Below, piece by piece: positions 9,101-15,908 of a stretch of 64,000 nucleotides of DNA. Under the pieces are notes generated by a model. The model saw nothing but the letters and a program-made list of their open reading frames with translations. It had not been told where the DNA came from and made no database searches. The position numbers and the translations under genes were made by a program. Where the stretch lies: the NCBI RefSeq assembly GCF_042738955.1, contig NZ_JBHYHC010000006.1, positions 1 through 64,000 on the forward strand. Reading direction: 5' to 3'. Numbering within the stretch: position 1 is the stretch's first letter; every line of letters begins with the position of its first letter. The DNA comes from Umezawaea sp042738955. Its GTDB lineage: Bacteria > Actinomycetota > Actinomycetes > Mycobacteriales > Pseudonocardiaceae.

Positions 9101-9563
9101 CGAGGCCTACGGCGACACGTCCGTGCTGCGCAGTAAGGACTTCTTCTACGGCCTCAAGCCGGGCGAGGAGTACTCGGTCGACCTGGAGCCCGGCGTGCGG
9201 CTGCTGATCGGCCTGGAGGCCATCGGCGAGGCGGACGAGCGCGGCATGCGCACCGTCATGGCCACGCTCAACGGCCAGCTGCGGCCGATCTCGGTCCGTG
9301 ACCGGTCCATCGCGGCCGAGGTCCCGGCCGCCGAGAAGGCCGACCGCTCCAACCAGAACCACGTGGCCGCGCCGTTCGCGGGCGTCGTCACGCCGTCGGT
9401 CGCCGAGGGCGACACCGTCGAGGCGGGCCAGACCGTCGCGACGATCGAGGCGATGAAGATGGAGGCCTCGATCACCGCGGCCAAGGCGGGCACGGTCGCG
9501 CGCCTCGCCGTGCGGGCCGTGCAGCAGGTCGAGGGTGGTGACCTGCTGATCGTCCTCCAGTAG
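6186..9563 (+). CDS. pyc: pyruvate carboxylase
   Basis: 1125-residue single-chain pyruvate carboxylase, making oxaloacetate from pyruvate, bicarbonate and ATP. It starts at ATG 6186 behind a good ribosome-binding site. Domains in order: biotin carboxylase (MFRKVLVANRGEIAIRAFRA at the N-terminus, ATP-grasp glycine loop VAGGGGRGMR, catalytic region EMNPRIQVEHTVTEE); carboxyltransferase with metal-binding DTTFRDAHQS and TLDYYLKLA, CVKDMAGLL and HLHTHDTAGG segments; PYC/OADA domain; biotinyl domain with EAMKMEA, biotinylated Lys1091. The length is that of the usual alpha4-type enzyme. A terminator follows at once, so it is monocistronic. In mycobacteria the homologue is likewise near rsmD and coaD. 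Confidence 0.97.
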   Translation: MFRKVLVANRGEIAIRAFRAAYELGAGTVAVFPHEDRNSLHRLKADESYQIGDPGHPVRAYLSVEEIIKAARQAGADAVYPGYGFLSENPELAQACKDAGITFVGPPTEVLELTGNKARAIAAAREAGLPVLESSAPSADLDELLAAAEGINFPVFVKAVAGGGGRGMRRVEDPSTLRESLEAAMREAESAFGDPTMFIEQAVVEPRHIEVQILADGEGTVIHLFERDCSVQRRHQKVIEIAPAPNLAPEIRDRMCAHAVAFARHIGYRNAGTVEFLLDPNGNYVFIEMNPRIQVEHTVTEEVTDVDLVQSQMLIASGSTLADLNLSQETVQLRGAALQCRITTEDPANGFRPDTGVISAYRSPGGSGIRLDGGTIGAGTAIGAHFDSMLVKLTCRGRTFAAAVARSRRAVAEFRIRGVSTNIPFLQAVLDDPDFYEGRVTTSFIEKRPHLLTARHSADRGTRILTYLADVTVNKPNGERPASIDPRDKLPLVDLKAEPVPGSKQRLAELGPEGFAAWLRNSRAVGVTDTTFRDAHQSLLATRVRTKDLLAVAPHVARLTPELLSLEAWGGATYDVALRFLAEDPWERLAQLREAVPNINLQMLLRGRNTVGYTPYPAAVTSAFVQEATKTGIDIFRIFDALNDVEQMRPAIEAVRETGTAVAEVALCYTSDLSDPDERLYTLDYYLKLAEQIVGAGAHVLCVKDMAGLLRAPAASRLITALRKEFDLPVHLHTHDTAGGQLATYLAAIQAGVDAVDGAAASMAGTTSQPALSSIVAATDHTDRATGLDLEAVCDLEPYWEATRRIYAPFESGLPAPTGRVYKHEIPGGQLSNLRTQAVALGLGQRFEDIEAVYAAADRMLGHLVKVTPSSKVVGDLALHLVGAGVTPAEFEADPGKFDIPASVIGFLHGELGDPPGGWPEPFRTKALQGRSAPKGVEELSEADTKGLETDRRGTLNRLLFPAPTKEYLAHREAYGDTSVLRSKDFFYGLKPGEEYSVDLEPGVRLLIGLEAIGEADERGMRTVMATLNGQLRPISVRDRSIAAEVPAAEKADRSNQNHVAAPFAGVVTPSVAEGDTVEAGQTVATIEAMKMEASITAAKAGTVARLAVRAVQQVEGGDLLIVLQ

Positions 9564-9576
9564 CACCGGACCACCG

Positions 9577-9617
9577 ACGGGTGCCCTCCGCCGCGCCGAG
9601 CAGCGGAGGGCACCCGT
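9577..9617 (+). terminator. terminator of pyc
   Basis: A 15-bp perfect inverted repeat (arms 9577-9591 and 9603-9617, core GGGTGCCCTCCGC) with an 11-base loop starts 14 bases after the pyc stop. It is a strong stem of intrinsic type without a long T-tract. Confidence 0.8.
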
Positions 9618-9723
9618 TCGGCTGCTCCAGGCGTGTGGCGTCGTTCCACCGTCCGGGTCACGTGCCCGAAATCCGGGTCCGCGACCCCCAGCATGGAGTG
9701 CTCCCCACCCCCAGAGGAGCACC

Positions 9724-10527
9724 GTGTTGGACGAAGCCGCCACCCGCGTCCCGCCCCTCAGCCCGGACGACGAGGACCTCCGCTCGCTGCTGCGCGCCGA
9801 GTTCGCCGCCCGCTGGCCCGACTCCCGAGCGCTCGACCCGGTCGACCGCTACGCCCTGATCCCCGTCGGCTCGCTCCTGCGCTCGCTGCTGGTGCTGCGC
9901 GCCGCGCTCGCCGTCGGCGGCGACCTGCACCGCGTGCTGCCCGCCGCGATCGGCGTGGAGTGCGTCCACGTCGGCAGCCTCGTCCACGAGGGTCTGATGG
10001 GCCGCGACGACATCCGGCACGGCCGCGTGGCCGTGCACCGCCGCTTCGGCCCGGAACGGGCGATCGTCGCCGCCACCTCGCTGACGTTCCGCGGCTTCGG
10101 CCTCATCGACGAGTGCCGCGACCGCGGGGCGACCGCCGACCAGGTCGCCGAGGCCACCCGGATCCAGGCCGAGGCGGGCGTCCAGGCCAGCCGCGGCGCG
10201 GAACTCGCCCTCGCGCTGGCCGAGGATTCCCCGCGCGCCCCCGCGGAATACCTGCGGATCGCGAAGCTCAAGACGACCGTCCTCGCGGCCGCCTGCCGCA
10301 TCGGCGCGGTGCTCGGCGGGGCCACCCCGGAGCAGGCCCGCGCGCTCGCCGGATTCGGCGAAAACCTGGGGATGGCAACACATCTGCGCGCCGACGCGGC
10401 CCCGATGCGGCTGCCGTCGACCGAGCGGCTGGTGCAGCAGTACGGGGGTCGGGCGCGGCGCAAGCTGCGCCGCCTGCCGGTGGGGGCCAGTCGCGATCGT
10501 TTGGCGCAGTTGACCAAGTTGTGCTGA
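9724..10527 (+). CDS. degenerate polyprenyl synthetase family protein
   Basis: 267-residue homologue of trans-isoprenyl diphosphate synthases, starting at GTG 9724 behind AGAGGAG. The fold is recognisable: LVHEGLMGRDDIRHGRVAVH at 87-106 aligns with the first Asp-rich region (normally HDDVMD) and FGENLGMATHLRADAAP at 211-227 with the second (normally FQLxDDxLD). Lys183-Thr184 of the conserved KT pair is kept. All three Asp of the first motif are replaced (Glu89, Gly90, Gly93), the second reads ADAAP, and the N-terminal GKRLRP motif reads GSLLRS. It is therefore unlikely to make prenyl diphosphates by the normal metal-dependent route. It may be a binding or regulatory pseudoenzyme. Confidence 0.65.
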   Translation: MLDEAATRVPPLSPDDEDLRSLLRAEFAARWPDSRALDPVDRYALIPVGSLLRSLLVLRAALAVGGDLHRVLPAAIGVECVHVGSLVHEGLMGRDDIRHGRVAVHRRFGPERAIVAATSLTFRGFGLIDECRDRGATADQVAEATRIQAEAGVQASRGAELALALAEDSPRAPAEYLRIAKLKTTVLAAACRIGAVLGGATPEQARALAGFGENLGMATHLRADAAPMRLPSTERLVQQYGGRARRKLRRLPVGASRDRLAQLTKLC

Positions 10528-10548
10528 TGCTGTGAGAACCTCGCGTTC

Positions 10549-11085
10549 ATGGACGACCGCTACCAGACGATCGCTGACATCGAAGCGACCGAGCAGGAGG
10601 CCCCGCACCTGGCCCAGGAGGTGGTCGACTGGCTGGTCGAGATCGGCGTCGTGGTCAAGGAGCGGACCAACTGCGCCTGTGGCATAGGTCACGCGCCCGG
10701 CCCGAACTTCGACCGCGCCGTCGTGAACGGCGACGAGGAGCTGCGGACGCTGGCCTGGAACGGGCTCCGCGTGGAGGTCGGCCGTGCCGTCTACTACGCC
10801 AAAGCGCCTGATCAGGCCATCTTCTGCCCGCACTGCGAAGCCGAGATCGACCTCGACCGGATCGCCGACGCCTTCGAGGAGTGGCAGCACGGGGCCGACG
10901 GCACCCGGCCGTGCCCCATCTGCACCAGGGAACTGGATCCGAACGGCTGGCGTTGGGAACCACCGTGGGGCTTCGGCGCGCTGGGACTGACGTTCTGGAA
11001 CTGGCCGCCGCTGCGCCCCGAGTTCGTCCTTGAGCTGTCGGCCCGTCTCGGCCACCGGACCGTGCTGGTCGCCGACAAGCTCTGA
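10549..11085 (+). CDS. hypothetical protein with a zinc-ribbon-like cysteine pair set
   Basis: 178-residue soluble protein of unknown function. It starts at ATG 10549, 21 bases after the prenyl-synthase-like gene, so the two may be co-transcribed. Four cysteines arranged CPHC (about residue 95) and CPIC (about residue 122) form a plausible zinc ribbon. An N-terminal CACG adds two more. The C-terminal half is rich in Trp and Pro (WRWEPPWGFGALGLTFWNWPP). Family members appear as uncharacterised proteins in other actinomycetes as far as I recall; no enzymatic motif is seen. Confidence 0.6.
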   Translation: MDDRYQTIADIEATEQEAPHLAQEVVDWLVEIGVVVKERTNCACGIGHAPGPNFDRAVVNGDEELRTLAWNGLRVEVGRAVYYAKAPDQAIFCPHCEAEIDLDRIADAFEEWQHGADGTRPCPICTRELDPNGWRWEPPWGFGALGLTFWNWPPLRPEFVLELSARLGHRTVLVADKL

Positions 11086-11130
11086 GGCCACATGCATGTG
11101 ACGATGGCCTGGCGGAACGGTGGAGGTGCC

Positions 11131-12219
11131 ATGAGGAAGACCACGGGCGCGGTGCTCGGTTTGGCGGCGGCTGGACTCGCGTGGGCGGTGCGCGGCGTGC
11201 CCGCGGCGTTGGGCGGCAAGCCCGACCCCGCGCAGCTGCGCCGGTCGCCCCGCTTCCGCGACGGCACGTTCCACAACGTCAAGAAGACCAGCACCGCGCC
11301 GAACGAGGAGAGCGCGGGCGTCTTCCGCGAGTTCCTCTTCGGCGGCGGCCGCCGCAAGCCGTCCGGCCCGGTGCCGCTGGTCGGCCCGCCGTCCGGCCCG
11401 ACGAGCGCCGAGGGCCTGCACGTCACCTGGTACGGCCACGCGTCGTCGCTGGTGGAGATCGACGGCGCCCGCGTGCTGCTGGACCCGATCTGGTCCGACC
11501 GCTGCTCGCCGTCGGAACTGGTCGGCCCCAAGCGGTTGCACCCCGTGCCGCACGAGCTGACCGACCTGCCGCCGATCGACGCCGTCGTGATCTCGCACGA
11601 CCACTACGACCACCTCGACCTGCCGACCGTGCGGGCGCTGACCGAGTCCGAGACGGCCCCGTTCGTGGTGCCGCTGGGCATCGGCGCGCACCTTCGCCGG
11701 TGGGGCGTGCCGGAGTCGCGGATCGTCGAGCTGGACTGGGACGAGCACCACGAGGTCGCCGGGATCCGGCTGACCGCGACGGCCGCGCAGCACTTCTCCG
11801 GCCGGGGGTTCAAGCGCGACACCACGTTGTGGGCGTCGTGGGTGATCGCGGGCCCGGACCACCGGGTGTTCTACAGCGGTGACACGGGGTACTTCGACGG
11901 CTACGCCGACATCGGCGCGACCTACGGCCCGTTCGACGCGTCCCTGGTGCAGATCGGCGCGTACAGCGTCGGCTGGCCGGACATCCACATGACGCCCGAG
12001 GAAGGCGTGCGCGCGCACCTCGCCCTCAACGGCGGCCTGCTGATCCCCGTGCACTGGGCCACGTTCAACCTGTCCGTGCACGACTGGTCCGAGCCCGTCG
12101 ACCGGGTGTGGCGCGAGACCAAGGCCAACGGCATCGACCTGGCCGTGCCACGGCCGGGCGAACGCGTCGACGTGAACGACCCACCCGCGGTGGACGGTTG
12201 GTGGCAGGCACTTGCCTGA
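11131..12219 (+). CDS. UlaG/NAPE-PLD-like metallo-beta-lactamase-fold hydrolase
   Basis: 362-residue MBL-fold hydrolase. The ATG at 11131 is preferred because GGAGG lies at 11122-11126 and it gives an N-terminal hydrophobic segment (VLGLAAAGLAWAV) that may be a signal or membrane anchor. The metal-binding HxHxDH motif reads SHDHYDHLD at 155-163. Further ligands are likely in YSGDTGY and in the C-terminal PVHWATF. This arrangement fits the UlaG/N-acylphosphatidylethanolamine phospholipase D-like branch. The substrate cannot be read from the sequence. The next gene overlaps its end by 8 bases, implying translational coupling. Confidence 0.8.
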   Translation: MRKTTGAVLGLAAAGLAWAVRGVPAALGGKPDPAQLRRSPRFRDGTFHNVKKTSTAPNEESAGVFREFLFGGGRRKPSGPVPLVGPPSGPTSAEGLHVTWYGHASSLVEIDGARVLLDPIWSDRCSPSELVGPKRLHPVPHELTDLPPIDAVVISHDHYDHLDLPTVRALTESETAPFVVPLGIGAHLRRWGVPESRIVELDWDEHHEVAGIRLTATAAQHFSGRGFKRDTTLWASWVIAGPDHRVFYSGDTGYFDGYADIGATYGPFDASLVQIGAYSVGWPDIHMTPEEGVRAHLALNGGLLIPVHWATFNLSVHDWSEPVDRVWRETKANGIDLAVPRPGERVDVNDPPAVDGWWQALA

Positions 12220-13060
12220 GGTCCACTCCGTCCCGCAGCGGCAGGGCGCGGTCGTGGCCCGCGCCGTGTCGCTGCCGTCGGGCGGGCGGGCGCTCGCCAA
12301 GCTCACCGGCGAGGTCCTGGGCGCGGACGTGCGCGCGATCCCGGTGGGGGAGCAGGAAACCCCGGTCGTGGACGGCATCGCCAACCGCGCCGCGCTGCTG
12401 GAGAACCGCGCCGCGCAACGGGTGGCGCTGAAGACCCGGTCGAAGGTGCTGACCATCGGCGGCGACTGCGGCGTCGAACTGGAGCCGATCCGCGCCGCCC
12501 GCGAGCGCTACGGCCACACGCTCGCGCTCGCCTGGTTCGACGCCCACGGCGACCTGCACACCCCCGACACCTCGCCGTCGCACGCGTTCCACGGCATGGT
12601 CCTGCGCGCCGCGATGGGCGAGGGCGACCCGGACTTCGTGGCCGACCCGCGCATCGGCGGCGGCCGCACCGTGCTGCTGGGCGCGCGGTCGATGGAGCCC
12701 GCCGAACGCGAGCAGGTGTGGCGCCAGACCGTGCGCTACCTGCCCGTGCACGCGGCGAGGCGGTCGACGATGGCGGGCAACGCCGTCCTGGAGACCGGCG
12801 ACCCGGACGAGGTCTACCTGCACGTCGACCTCGACGTCCTGGACCCGGCCGAGTTCGACGGCGTGAGCTGCCCGACACCGGGCGGCCTGACCGTCGCCGA
12901 ACTGGTGGGCTCGATCCGCGCCATCGCCGCGACCACCCCGGTCGTCGGCGCGGGCATCACCGAGTGCGCCACCGATGACCCCGAGGCCCTGCGCGCGCTC
13001 GTCCCGCTGCTCGAAGCCGTCGGGGCGTGCCTGGGCTTCGGCGCGCACCTGGGACGATAG
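12212..13060 (+). CDS. arginase/agmatinase family protein
   Basis: 282-residue ureohydrolase-fold protein. The only early start is TTG 12212, which overlaps the previous stop and gives PEVHSVPQRQGAV, a plausible N-terminus. Metal-site motifs are GGDCG at 83-87, WFDAHGD at 108-114 and HVDLDVLDP near residue 205. The first motif is GGDHS in arginases and agmatinases, so a metal-ligand His is replaced by Cys86. A branch of actinobacterial family members seems to share this. The substrate is uncertain: arginine, agmatine, formiminoglutamate or another guanidino compound. It lies 5 bases before rsmD and is probably in the same transcript. Confidence 0.75.
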   Translation: MPEVHSVPQRQGAVVARAVSLPSGGRALAKLTGEVLGADVRAIPVGEQETPVVDGIANRAALLENRAAQRVALKTRSKVLTIGGDCGVELEPIRAARERYGHTLALAWFDAHGDLHTPDTSPSHAFHGMVLRAAMGEGDPDFVADPRIGGGRTVLLGARSMEPAEREQVWRQTVRYLPVHAARRSTMAGNAVLETGDPDEVYLHVDLDVLDPAEFDGVSCPTPGGLTVAELVGSIRAIAATTPVVGAGITECATDDPEALRALVPLLEAVGACLGFGAHLGR

Positions 13061-13065
13061 GACTC

Positions 13066-13632
13066 GTGACGAGGATCGTGGCCGGTTCGGCCGGTGGCCG
13101 CCGCCTGCAAGTGCCCCCGAAGGTGACCCGCCCCACCTCCGACCGCGTGCGCGAGGCGATGTTCAGCGCCCTCGAGGTCGTCCTGGACCTCGACGACCTG
13201 CGCGTCCTCGACCTCTACGCGGGCTCGGGCGCACTCGGCTTCGAGGCCCTCTCCCGAGGAGCGCGGTCCGCCACCTTCGTGGAGGCCGACCGCAGGGCGG
13301 CGGACATCCTCCGCGCCAACGCCAAGGACCTGCGTTTCCCCGAGGTCACGGTCATCGCCCGCCCCGCCGAGTCGGTGGTCGCCGTCACCGCCGAAACCCC
13401 GTTCGACCTGGTCTTCGCCGACCCGCCGTACGCGATCACCGACGCCCAGCTCGCCAAGGTCCTCGACGGCCTCGTTCTCAACGGCTGGACCACCCCAGGC
13501 ACGGTCCTCATCGTCGAACGCGCGTCCCGCAGCCCCCGCCCCCTGTGGCCGTCCCCGGTGGAATCCTTGCGCGACAAGCGTTACGGCGACACCACCCTCT
13601 ACTGGGCGGAACACCGCACCCCATCGGGGTGA
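13066..13632 (+). CDS. rsmD: 16S rRNA (guanine966-N2)-methyltransferase
   Basis: 188-residue SAM-dependent methyltransferase that modifies G966 of 16S rRNA during 30S assembly. The GTG at 13066 is chosen because the protein then starts TRIVAGSAGGRRLQVP, the usual RsmD N-terminus; an upstream in-frame ATG would run into the arginase-like gene. Landmarks are RPTSDRVREAMFSAL, the SAM loop DLYAGSGALGFEALSRGA and the catalytic NPPY-type motif as FADPPYAI. It is followed 54 bases later by coaD, the widespread rsmD-coaD pairing. Confidence 0.93.
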   Translation: MTRIVAGSAGGRRLQVPPKVTRPTSDRVREAMFSALEVVLDLDDLRVLDLYAGSGALGFEALSRGARSATFVEADRRAADILRANAKDLRFPEVTVIARPAESVVAVTAETPFDLVFADPPYAITDAQLAKVLDGLVLNGWTTPGTVLIVERASRSPRPLWPSPVESLRDKRYGDTTLYWAEHRTPSG

Positions 13633-13686
13633 TCAGCGACACGGACCCCTCTGGCCGCGTCCGATCGGGTGCTACCGTCCAAAACC

Positions 13687-14169
13687 ATGACGCGTGCCGT
13701 GTGCCCCGGCTCCTACGACCCGGTCACCAACGGACACCTGGACATCATCGGCAGAGCGGCGAAGCTCTTCGACGAGGTCGTCGTCGCCGTGCTCATCAAC
13801 AAGAACAAGAAGACCCTGTTCTCGGTTGAGGAGCGCACGGACATGCTCGCCGAGGTCACCTCGCAGTGGCCGAACGTCCGCATCGACTCGTGGCACGGCC
13901 TCCTGGTCGACTACTGCCGCGAACACGACATCAAGGCCATCGTCAAAGGCCTGCGCGCCGTGAGCGACTACGACTACGAGCTGCAGATGGCCCAGATGAA
14001 CCACCAGCTCAGCGGCGTGGACACGCTGTTCATGCCGACGAACCCGATCTACAGCTTCCTGGCCAGCTCGCTGGTGAAGGACGTGGCGACGTACGGCGGA
14101 GACGTCTCGACCCTGCTGCCCCCCACCATCGAACGCCGCCTCATGCAACGCCTCGAAGAACGCCGATAG
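13687..14169 (+). CDS. coaD: phosphopantetheine adenylyltransferase
   Basis: 160-residue PPAT, which adenylates 4'-phosphopantetheine to dephospho-CoA, the penultimate step of coenzyme A synthesis. The start ATG 13687 gives TRAVCPGSYDPVTNGHLDII with the nucleotidyltransferase T/HxGH motif (TNGH). Further conserved parts are INKNKKTLFSVEER, KGLRAVSDYDYELQMA and the ATP-binding PTNPIYSFLASSLVKDVA, close to the ISSS-type C-terminal motif. Full length for the family. A 730-bp non-coding repeat block follows it. Confidence 0.95.
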   Translation: MTRAVCPGSYDPVTNGHLDIIGRAAKLFDEVVVAVLINKNKKTLFSVEERTDMLAEVTSQWPNVRIDSWHGLLVDYCREHDIKAIVKGLRAVSDYDYELQMAQMNHQLSGVDTLFMPTNPIYSFLASSLVKDVATYGGDVSTLLPPTIERRLMQRLEERR

Positions 14170-14209
14170 CCGGCAAAGGCACCAGCTCAACCACCAGGCA
14201 ACAAGCCGA

Positions 14210-14400
14210 CTGGTGACCGCGACAAGAGTGGCGCGGGGCTTGGCGGCCACGACGGGGCCAGCGGGCCAGCTGGTGACCGGGACAAGAGTGGCGCCGGGGC
14301 TTGGTGGCCGCGATGGGACCAGCGGGCCAGTTGGTGACCGCGACAAGAGTGGCGCCGAGGCTTGGCGGCCACGACGGGATCGGCGGGCCAGTTGGTGAGC
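14210..14400. repeat. tandem repeat, three units of 60-61 bp
   Basis: Units begin with TGGTGACC at 14211, 14271 and 14332, and a partial fourth with TGGTGAGC at 14393. Each contains GACAAGAGTGGCGC, then GGGCTTGG(C/T)GGCC and ends near GCGGGCCAG. Adjacent copies differ by a few bases and a one-base indel. The spacing is not a multiple of three, so the array is unlikely to be coding. No spacers separate the units. Confidence 0.85.
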
Positions 14401-14459
14401 ACGGCGGTGCTGACAGCTAGCTGGTGACCACGGCGGGACGAGCGGGGCGGCCACGGAAC

Positions 14460-14577
14460 GTGGCCGATTTTACTCGGGGGTTTTGCCCCTTAAAATTTGT
14501 CGGGCGGCAAGCTTTCCACCTGCCGTTTTGGCCCGACAAAGGGGCAAAACGAGGGGTCCCCGAGTCAAATCGGCCAC
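14460..14577. repeat. long imperfect inverted repeat (hairpin-forming)
   Basis: The left arm GTGGCCGATTTTACTCGGGG (14460-14479), TTTTGCCCCTT (14481-14491) and TGTCGGGC (14499-14506) are mirrored on the right by GCCCGACA (14531-14538), AAGGGGCAAAA (14539-14549) and CCCCGAGTCAAATCGGCCAC (14558-14577). A transcript would fold into a stem of roughly 45 bp with small bulges and a tip formed by CGGCA/TGCCG. The core is unusually A/T rich for this genome. It sits between two tandem-repeat arrays. Confidence 0.85.
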
Positions 14578-14583
14578 AGCACG

Positions 14584-14760
14584 CTGGAACGAGCGCCACC
14601 GGGTGACCCACCTGGATCAAGAGCCACCTGGGCGACCCAGCGGAATCAAGAGCCGCAAGGTGACCACGCTGGACCAAGAGCCGCAGGAGTGATCCGGCTG
14701 GATCAAGAGCCGCCGGGGGACCACGCCGGGACGAGCAGCCACCGAAACGAACCACGCCGG
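14584..14760. repeat. tandem repeat, about six units of 28-29 bp
   Basis: Units start at 14584, 14612, 14640, 14669, 14698 and 14727, with a trace at 14756; the consensus is CTGGATCAAGAGCCGC followed by GGTGACCACG. Copies are diverged by several bases each and the first and last are most degenerate. The period is not a multiple of three. From 14761 to 14898 I see no further feature apart from Pro/Thr-biased chance frames. Confidence 0.8.
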
Positions 14761-14898
14761 AACCCACACCCGCCACCCAGCCCAAAAACACGCTCCGCAG
14801 AGGTCCCCCATCGAGCAGGACCCCCCGACGCACAACCTACAACCCACCACCGACAAAACCCGGTTCACCCGATCAGGCGAAACCCAAGAACCCCCAGC

Positions 14899-15345
14899 TC
14901 ACAGCGCCATCTTCATCCCCAGGTGCGACCCCACGAACCCCAACCGCTCGTAGAACCGATGCGCCTCCACCCGCGAAGCGTCGGTGGTCAACTGCACCAA
15001 CCCGCACCCCCGCCCCCGTGCCTCTTCAACAGCCCACAGCACCAACCGCTCACCCAGCCGATTCCCCCGCTGATCCCGCCGCACCCGCACCGCCTCGATC
15101 ACCCCGCGGGTCATCCCCACCCGCGACAGCCCCGGGATCACCGTCAGCTGCAACGTCCCCACCACCTCCCCACCGACATCCACGACCGCCAACACCTGCC
15201 GCGGATCACCGACGATCTCCCGGAACGCCGCCAGGTACCCCGGATCCCCTGGCGCTTCCCGCCCAGCCCCCAGCGGGTCGTCGGCCAGCATCTCCACGAT
15301 CGCCGGAACATCACCCTCGACAGCGACCCTGATAGTGAACTCCAC
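14899..15345 (-). CDS. GNAT family N-acetyltransferase
   Basis: 148-residue GNAT acetyltransferase starting at GTG 15345. The acetyl-CoA-binding motif A appears as VRRDQRGNRLGERLVLWAVE (about residues 87-106), preceded by the beta strand VIEAVRV. The C-terminal part is TDASRVEAHRFYERLGF, the usual motif B region. The acceptor substrate is not predictable. It is divergent from the secreted RNase gene; 56 bases separate the two starts. Confidence 0.85.
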   Translation of the reverse strand: MEFTIRVAVEGDVPAIVEMLADDPLGAGREAPGDPGYLAAFREIVGDPRQVLAVVDVGGEVVGTLQLTVIPGLSRVGMTRGVIEAVRVRRDQRGNRLGERLVLWAVEEARGRGCGLVQLTTDASRVEAHRFYERLGFVGSHLGMKMAL

Positions 15346-15401
15346 GCACCCAACCCATCACTCTCGGTTAATGACACCGCCATGATCACCCATTAGCGTG
15401 C

Positions 15402-15818
15402 ATGACCATGAGCCCCTACACCTCGCGAACCGCGACCACGGTGCTAGCCCTGCTGCTCACCCTGTTCACCACCTTCGGCACCGCAACTGCCGTCCCCCAG
15501 GCCCAAGCCCAGCCGGCCTGCGGCGTCACCTCCGGCTTCCCGAAGGCGGCGCTCTCCTCCCTCCCGACCCAGGCCACGGACACCGTCCGCCTGATCCAGC
15601 GCGGCGGCCCCTACCCGTACTCCCAGGACGGCGCCACCTTCCAGAACCGGGAGAAGATCCTCCCGGCCTGCTCCACCGGCTACTACCACGAGTACACCGT
15701 CAAAACGCCCGGCTCCTCCACCCGCGGCGCGCGCCGCATCATCACCGGCAACGGCGGCGAGTACTTCTACACGGCGGACCACTACGCGAGCTTCAAGCTC
15801 GTCGACATCGGCAGGTAA
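15402..15818 (+). CDS. secreted guanyl-specific ribonuclease (RNase Sa/barnase family)
   Basis: 138-residue preprotein with a signal peptide (hydrophobic TTVLALLLTLFTTFG, cleavage near Ala34-Gln-Ala). The mature 100-residue domain matches RNase Sa: YPYSQDGATFQNRE (substrate loop), YHEYTV with general base Glu97, TRGARRI with Arg108 and Arg112, and DHYASF with general acid His127. It cleaves RNA after G. RNase Sa has a Cys7-Cys96 disulfide; here Cys40 fits the first but the second cysteine is Cys90, so the pairing must differ. No barstar-like inhibitor gene is adjacent. ATG 15402 is taken as start; ATG 15408 is possible. Confidence 0.9.
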   Translation: MTMSPYTSRTATTVLALLLTLFTTFGTATAVPQAQAQPACGVTSGFPKAALSSLPTQATDTVRLIQRGGPYPYSQDGATFQNREKILPACSTGYYHEYTVKTPGSSTRGARRIITGNGGEYFYTADHYASFKLVDIGR

Positions 15819-15908
15819 AACCGGACACGCCCTGCCGATCTCCCCACCAGGGTGGGACCGGCAGGGCAGACTGGTCCGGTACTGGACTTGGGTTGCGAGG
15901 AGAGTGAC

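Noticed and set aside
6042..9743. Long minus-strand open frame opposite pyc
   Set aside because: No domain is recognisable and the pyc frame carries all carboxylase motifs.
14584..14760. Tandem 28-29-bp units as a CRISPR array
   Set aside because: The units are directly adjacent without spacers, are diverged from each other, and no cas gene is near.
14497..15396. Plus-strand open frame over the repeat block and GNAT gene
   Set aside because: It reads through the inverted and tandem repeats and antisense to the acetyltransferase; Pro/His/Gln composition is non-protein-like.
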